From Cercis canadensis (taxonomy: Eukaryota > Streptophyta > Magnoliopsida > Fabales > Fabaceae), in contig QAOA01005007.1 of the NCBI GenBank assembly GCA_003255065.1, positions 103,778-167,777 of the forward strand: 64,000 nt of DNA. Reading direction: 5' to 3'. Positions within the stretch are counted from its first letter, which is position 1. Each line of letters starts with the position of its first letter. The notes below the pieces were generated by a model. That model saw only the letters and a list, made by a program, of their open reading frames with translations, was not told the DNA's origin and made no database searches. This document shows positions 57,413-64,000 of this stretch, piece after piece. The position numbers were made by a program, and so were the translations under genes.

Positions 57413-60400
57413 ATGTCTCTGGGCTATGCCGAGAAGCTTTCCTTCATAGAGGATGTGGGCAACGTAGGAATGACCGAATATTTCGACACACCTCATGCTT
57501 TGCGGGAAAAAGTGGGTCACTTCTCTCCATTCACATTTTTGCTCATCTAGATTTTCCTATGTGATGTTATTGTGCCTGTTGCTTATCCTTATTGCTTGTA
57601 ACTTTTGATGATCTTCTGCACCTCCTTTACTTTTGGATGCTACTTGGGTCTAATGCTGTGACTTTGTTCTGTTTGCGCTTCTGCCTTGCTTAGTGGAATC
57701 TGGTATCTCGGTTTGGTGGGTATGATTGATCAATAATTGTGTAGTTTACTGATGTTTTGTTAATTAGGCTGAGATTTTGATGCTTATTACTACTTCACTG
57801 TATGTCCATGGCAGTGTTGATCACTAACATGCATGATTGTGAATCTATGTATTACTGGATAAGGCTGGAAAATACTTTGGAATAGACGAATCCTGTGCTT
57901 AAGTGCGGGTTTTTGAGGAAGTGAATAATGTTTTGAAACATTGAATGTTGTTCAGGCACATACTTAGGTCTTTCTGAGATTGAATCTCTGACAATGCGAA
58001 AGATATTTCGCTAGACATTGGTTAATGTGAGTGCAAGTAATCAATAATGGTCATCCCTCTCTGCATTTGTAAGAGGCATGTTCTACATAAAGTAGCTGAT
58101 ATCTTCCTTTACTCGGTCTGATTGTCTTCGGCAATGGAAGTTGTAATTTGTAGTTTGGTAGCAACTAAATTTCTCCTTAATGTGGTATGCATTGGCTGCC
58201 CTATAATTTTTTTTTTTAACTCCAAATTATGGTCTTTCATTTCATAAAAACATTAAATTTTAAATTCAATTATTTTGTCAATATTATTGGTACTATTGAG
58301 ATTATTTAAGTTTTTCATTTCTGATTCTATCATATCTTACTGGCTAGAGCAGCTGTAGCTCCATGGATGGCAGAATTATTTCCTTAATAATGCTTAAGAC
58401 ATCTTAACAAGAAATGAATCTTTGGTGTATAAATTTCAACAGATAAGAGGGAATCAGTGATTCAAGAGGAATCAACTATGCTGTAGTCTATTGACCTGAA
58501 GTATGCATTTGGTTTTCAATTTATTGTTTATTTCTGGGGGTTGCAATGTTGAATGGTTATGTTGATTCATACAACTGCTGCTGGCACTTGATCTAAATCT
58601 AATTGAGTGATTAGATGGTCAGAAGGTTGAATGAATTTTGCACCTTTGAGAAAGTAGAGACTCCTGCCAATGATGAATAAGTACTACTGTCCTATGTGAG
58701 ATTTTTGGTCCAATACAAAAGTTTGATAGGTTTTAATTCCTTTTGAAAATTATATTGGAACTGGCCTGTACACATTTTATTTATTTTCTTATTTGTGGAG
58801 AGTTCAATTGGGAGATTTAGAAAGACAAGAGGAAGACCAAGGATCTATCACCACAAAAGAAAAATAAAAAAAGAAGGGGGGAAAAAAAGAAAAGAGAAGA
58901 GAGTAATGCCAAGAACTACATGGATGATAATTGCTAAAGGTTGTGTTAGAGATATAAATAAAATCCATCCTAGGCCTCCACTTAACAGCATTAGTTTTAG
59001 GATGAATGATTTCTCAGCATGGTAATAGAGCATTCACATGGTTTGGAGTAAAGCAAGTTAGATAGACATATAAAGGCCATTCGAGGGTCTTCACTAAATG
59101 GCTTCAGTTTTTTGATTAAATGGTTCCTTTTTACATATCAAAAGTGATTGCTAAGTAGTCTTGGCTATGGGTGTATTTAGCCTGCCACAAGATTTTTGGA
59201 TGAGGCTTGTTATTGTAGTTTTATTTAATTTCATTCTTATTATAGCCTTAAAGTGATACCAATGAGAGATCCTGTGAACTTGTTATAAAATCAGGAATCT
59301 AGAACACTTTTTTTTTCCCTAATTATTCTTAGCTGAGACATCAGAATAATTACTGAGATAAGAAATTCTGTTATGCTTGCTGACTGCTAGTTCTTCTTTT
59401 CATATTGTATTTTTCTTAACTTATGTGCAGTCTACGAGCATGTAATAAAAGGAAATCATAGTCCCCTACTCCCTTCCACCCCCCACCAGCCCAAAAAAAA
59501 AAAAAAAATCACATTCTTTAAATCCTAACATAATCTTTCTTTTCTGGCAGATAGAGCGACTTGCTACCATGATAAAAAAGGTATGAATCTGTGGCTATTC
59601 AGTAATCTCGAGAGAAGGGAATTTCCTTTGTGTTTTGACTTTATATATAATCAGCCTCTTTCATTTTTTCTCCCTCTTTCTACTTGTAGAGTAAGCATCT
59701 AGTGGTGTTTACGGGGGCAGGAATATCCACTTCTTGTGGAATACCTGATTTTCGAGGTCCCAAGGGAATTTGGACGCTTCAGGTGATCCTTTTGAAGCTT
59801 GCAAATTTTAATATTTTAATAGTCAATGCGCTTTCTTCCTTTTCAGGGGTGCATGTATTTGTGAATGTGTGCTTGACAATCTCATCAAATTTTACTTGAC
59901 TTAGAATGCAAATGCTTATGAAAGCAGTTTCATGGAACTTTTGATAATTAAGATCAGTTTTACTTAGGCGCATCTGTCTTAACCTTCACTTCTTAGAAAG
60001 TATGCAAGGCAGTTAGTCAAAGTATCTATTGTTCTAGTTGCAGTCTATATATGCTCTTCGCTTGAACTTATTTTGAACCCTAATAACAAGGGCACCACCG
60101 CATCTCTGGCATCTTTTAATGATTTAATTTTCTAACATAAAGAATGAGTGCACCATATTTAAATTTAGATTTTTATAGAACAGTGTGCAAGAGACATGCA
60201 CCAAATATAAGGATAGATAGATGTTGTTATGCCAAAGATATGTACTGGTGTGCTGTGTAGGACTATATCATTTATCATTGTTTTCAATGAAAAAGAAATC
60301 AAATGCTGTTACTGTTTGTCAGAACTTTATGCTTTCAGAGTGTTTTCTTCCTATTATGGTTTGTCTCATACTGTGTGAAAATGATGATGCTGTTATTGAC

Positions 60401-63400
60401 TTCATATAGGATTTTTAACTTCTTGTGCTATTCTATGTATTTTTACAGCGTGAAGGTAAAGCTTTGCCTGAAGCATCACTGCCATTTCATCGTGCAGTGC
60501 CGAGCTTGACTCACATGGCATTGGTTGAATTAGAGAAGGCTGGTATGTTGAAGTTTGTTATCAGTCAGGTAATGTCATATCGATTTTATTCTATGCATAT
60601 GCATAGTTTTTTTTTTTTTTNNNTTTTTTTTTTTTTTTTTGGTTATCTTAACTTTCTGTTTGTTGTTGGTAACTCGCCACATCTCCTTTCTATTGACTTG
60701 TAAAGATGTTTGCTGTTTAAAATTATTTGGTGCTGTTAATAAAATGTTGGATTTTATGTCTTATCTTGGTTGGGGTGGTGGCAGTTGTTCCTAGGCAATA
60801 CAACTTTGGGCATCATTTCATCTCTGTTTCATGGCATTGCATTCCTTCAAAATGGTCATTGTATGGCAGCTAAGTTAAGACCTTGAGTTTGATTTCATTT
60901 CATGTAATCATTTACTCTCTTTTGTTAGAATGTTGATGGTCTTCATCTTCGATCTGGAATACCAAGGGAGAAGCTAGCTGAATTGCATGGAAACTCCTTC
61001 ATGGAAGCTTGTCCTTCCTGTGGAGCCGAGTAAGACTTGATTGTCATTTACATCCCAGTTTTACACATGATCCATCTCATTAATGGTTTATTTTCTTAGC
61101 ATATTTAATCAAATAACTTCAATTAAATTATTAGGTCTCAGAACAAGATGCTAGGAGGGCTAAGCAAAACATGGACAATCACAATTTTTACATCAATGGA
61201 AGTTCTATCCTGTAGTTTCTATTTTGATTTTGAAGTCTTTGAACATAAAAGAAATTATTTGTTTCTAGTTTGTAATACCATCTTTGTAGATTCTGTTATA
61301 AACACAGTTGGCCTGATTTTGGTATTTCTTCTTTATGGAGGAACCAAAACTAGTTGTTCTTTTACATGAGCGATGTGGCATGAAGTCAATCATGTGGTGA
61401 TTGGGTCCATTCCCATTTTAATTATTTCTACTACCTTTATTTCTTCAATATTCTCTTTTATATACAAGAATTTATGTCATGTAGGATATCCAGATTGCCT
61501 CTGTACAGATACTAAGAAGGCACCTTCTTTTGACTATTTATATTTCTGCATTTTATCTGGGTGTGCATTTTTTCATGTTGAGATCCTCTTTGATCTTTCA
61601 TTTCCTTATTTGGAAAAGCTTATTTCTTAAAAATTCTTATGAAATCTAATTATATGATCTAAACTTGCTAAGGTACCTACGGGATTTTGAGGTGGAAACT
61701 ATTGGCTTGAAGGAAACATCAAGGCGCTGTTCAGATCCAAAATGTGGAGCAAGACTTAAGGATACTGTTCTTGACTGGGAGGTAGTACTTTGTTCATTTG
61801 CTTGATGACAATTTAATTGAGGTGTGTCTTATGGAATTTTATTGTTTCCTTTATTATCACATAAAATTTCAAATAATTTATTTGTTTTTAATTGTGCTAC
61901 ACTTAAGTTTGATTGATGGATTTTCTCTATATGGGTGCCTAACTCTTTTCATAAGATGGAGTTAGGTGCTGGTACATATTTAATTATGGTTATACCACTT
62001 CTTGTACATGTATAACTCTTTTTGCATAAAGAACTACTACTTGTACATGTATAGTTTTCGAAATCAGCAAAAACTCAAATAAAAAAAATGGAATTGTATG
62101 TAAGTGGATATTTTCGCCAAAATCCTTTTAAAGAAAATTTTTGTAGATCATGCAAAAGACGATATACTAAGATCTAATTCCCACCTTCAATCTCAAATGC
62201 TCCATGCATTATAGCAGAAGCAAAAACATAAGCCAAAATTCATTATACTTGTATGAATTTCTGTGTTTTTCTGCAGCAGGCATACTGGATTTAATCATCT
62301 GTCTTGAAAATGCTGCTCTTTCACCACTAGCTGCTGTTTGTACAATAGATGCTACCAGAGGGATATAATCCCTGGACAATGGATGTAGAACACACACATA
62401 CAGGGACTTTCACATGAGGGAGTGTGTTATGATTGAACTAATCTTGGGCCTTCTCCTAACAACTTTACCTTGATAGAACTTGTTAATGGAGCCAATCCTA
62501 CTTGACCAAAAGCTAATTTTTGAAGTGACACTGACCACTTGTTGCTTTCAATTGATAATATTTGTGAAGTGGGACAGGCGTAAAACTATTGTGTCTGGGC
62601 ATGTAATCTATTCAAGGGTGTGTTGCTAAGGAACACTTTGTGTCTCTGTGTGAGTGTCTGTGTGCTTGCCGTCTGAGTATGTCTGTGCATGTACAGGATG
62701 CATTGCCTCCAAAGGAGATGGATCCAGCTGAGAAGCACTGCAAGATGGCAGATATTGTATTATGCTTAGGGACCAGGTAATAGCATGATCTACTACTTAA
62801 CAGTGTAACTATGTTGTTATTCTTTTGCTTTTTGTTCCTTTAATTTTTGAAGTATCGTGCTAATCTGGTGTCTATCTCTTTCTCATTTTACCTGTTTGTG
62901 TACACTTTGTAGGAGTGTTGTTTTTTTTTTTTGGTTATTGTTATTTGGGTAAATATATATGGGTTTGTGACTTAAAACAGACCAGTTCAATATTGGCTTG
63001 AAGTTTGGTGAAAGGTGATTAAAACTTAGTAATTCCTGTGTGGATTCTTATGTTATAATTTTAAAGTCAATGGCCTCAGGTTGGTATCTTCTAAAAAGGA
63101 AGCTGTTTTTGTTTCATTGTAGCGAATACAAGAGCCTGGTTTGTGATCAATTTTCTGTCAAGCTTTCTGAAATGTATTTTTGTGTTCATTTGAATCCTTT
63201 GATACACGTTTCTTTTTGTTGACATGACCATGAATTTGTCCATGCAGTCTGCAAATAACTCCAGCATGCAACCTGCCTCTGAAAGCACTTCGTGGTGGTG
63301 GCAAAGTTGTTATTGTGAATCTCCAGGTATCTTCGTTTTTCTTTTCTTGTTAATTTCTGTTTGTTCATAAGGTTGTCCCCATCTTCCAACTCTTGAAGTT

Positions 63401-63425
63401 TTCTTTCCTGATGTGCCCTGCCTTG

Positions 63426-63504
<79 letters not shown>

Positions 63505-63945
63505 TATTTAATTAGATTTGAGTACTCTTACCAGTCACCACTTCCCTTAAGTTATGTCGTATGACCTTGCTGCTCTTGCTTAAGTGATAGAGCAGGAAGT
63601 ATTGGCTACATTGATAAGCTGTAATCAAGAGAATGGCCCAACTTACTAGCAGTTAGATAAATCCGAATTCCACCGTAGCTAACATATGTCTTAGTTATGA
63701 TAGAATATCTTCAAAAATAGGGGATTGGATGGTCATTACCACAATGATGCAAGTATATATGAAATTTTATTGTTAATCTCACATATAGCTTCCTTTAAAT
63801 GCTGGTGGGCTTCTAAGTCTCACAATTTTCTTACATTTATACTTTCTCGTTAATGTTTTATTCATCTGAAGTGTACTTTTTGACTCCACAGAAGACTCCA
63901 AAGGACAAAAAAGCCAGTTTGGTCATTCACGGGCTAGTAGATAAG
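57413..63945 (+). CDS. SRT1: SRT1-type (SIRT6-like) NAD-dependent sirtuin, 3' truncated by the window
   Basis: Nine exons are present: 57413-57511 (ATG), 59551-59580, 59690-59782, 60449-60568, 60929-61029, 61673-61781, 62697-62776, 63248-63326 and 63892-63945. All junctions are GT-AG and in phase, giving the first 255 residues; the rest lies beyond the window. Class IV sirtuin features are clear: NAD-binding [20 protein letters not shown], the QNVDGLH motif, the catalytic His in ELHG, and a zinc site CPSC...CSDPKC with the wider second Cys pair. [12 protein letters not shown] and [14 protein letters not shown] are the cofactor-binding strands. Plant SRT1 deacetylates histone H3 (K9) in the nucleus and restrains transposons and stress genes (family knowledge). 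The first intron is over 2 kb; other introns carry poly-T tracts, one with NNN at 60621-60623. In Arabidopsis the same gene (At5g55760) follows the proline-rich protein gene. Confidence 0.95.
60611..60641 (+). other. Poly-T with NNN in an SRT1 intron
   Basis: A T-run interrupted by NNN, most likely an unresolved homopolymer length in the assembly. It lies in the intron after coding exon 4 and does not affect the exons. Confidence 0.8.
63429..63503 (+). repeat. Poly-T tract of about 75 bases in an SRT1 intron
   Basis: Nearly pure T apart from one C. It may be the poly-A tail of a retroposon in reverse orientation, but no recognisable body adjoins it, and such length is also prone to sequencing error. 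Confidence 0.8.
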
Positions 63946-64000
63946 GTATTCTAATCTTAATCCTGGAGTATAGGAGATATTTCCTTTTACCAGTTTTCTC

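Noticed and set aside
1-64000. CRISPR arrays, bacterial operons, or transferred DNA
   Set aside because: None seen. Gene structure is eukaryotic throughout, and the repeats are tandem satellites, MITEs, a SINE and assembly duplications.

Overview
The window is nuclear DNA from a flowering plant, most likely a core eudicot. The genes are intron-rich with GT-AG introns, the intergenic DNA is AT-rich and full of small non-autonomous transposons, and every recognisable product is a plant protein: NF-YB3-type CCAAT factor, TIC20-V, fasciclin-like arabinogalactan protein, DEK, SRT1 sirtuin and NUDT2-type Nudix hydrolase. The species cannot be fixed from the sequence. From memory, the order DEK - CPSF6-like RRM protein - TIC20-V - FLA1 - proline-rich cell-wall protein - SRT1 matches the Arabidopsis chromosome 5 interval around At5g55660 to At5g55760, so this looks like an ancestral gene block expanded by repeats.

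Layout from left to right: the 3' part of a cysteine-synthase-like PLP enzyme (+, 363-1465); a three-exon 140-residue conserved plant protein of unknown function (-, 3943-5330); a single-exon membrane protein with an Asp-rich tail (+, 8400-9251); a twelve-coding-exon... DEK chromatin protein with coding exons from 13301 to 20288 (+); an NF-YB3-like factor (+, 24444-25076); a CPSF6/CFIm68-like RNA-binding protein (-, 29787-31949) with a possible small spliced reading frame downstream; a classical arabinogalactan protein (+, 35482-36171); TIC20-V (+, 37490-38137); FLA1-like (+, 44220-45455); a U5 spliceosomal RNA gene (+, 46545-46666); a proline-rich secreted protein (-, 47357-47812); a NUDT2-like Nudix hydrolase in eight exons (-, 48357-51069); and the first nine coding exons of the SRT1 sirtuin (+, 57413-63945), cut by the window end. 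The coding-exon count of DEK in my model is eleven.

The genes do not form a pathway. Three act on chromatin or transcription (DEK, NF-YB3, SRT1), two on RNA processing (CPSF6-like, U5 snRNA), and three are cell-surface glycoproteins (AGP, FLA1, proline-rich protein).

The most informative non-genic content is an exceptional number of small foldback elements, several with target-site duplications visible by eye, a tRNA-derived SINE with a target-site duplication, and a series of N characters that mark unmerged contig ends: at four of them the sequence on both sides of the N is the same, once with a few allele-like differences, so those local duplications are assembly artefacts rather than biology. 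I found no wholly new biological system. The best leads are the U5 gene with a perfect upstream sequence element but no TATA box, the three-copy foldback family, the pair of Mutator-like foldback elements that share ends but not cores, and two unexplained possible coding stretches (28109-29604 and 39764-40215, both minus strand).
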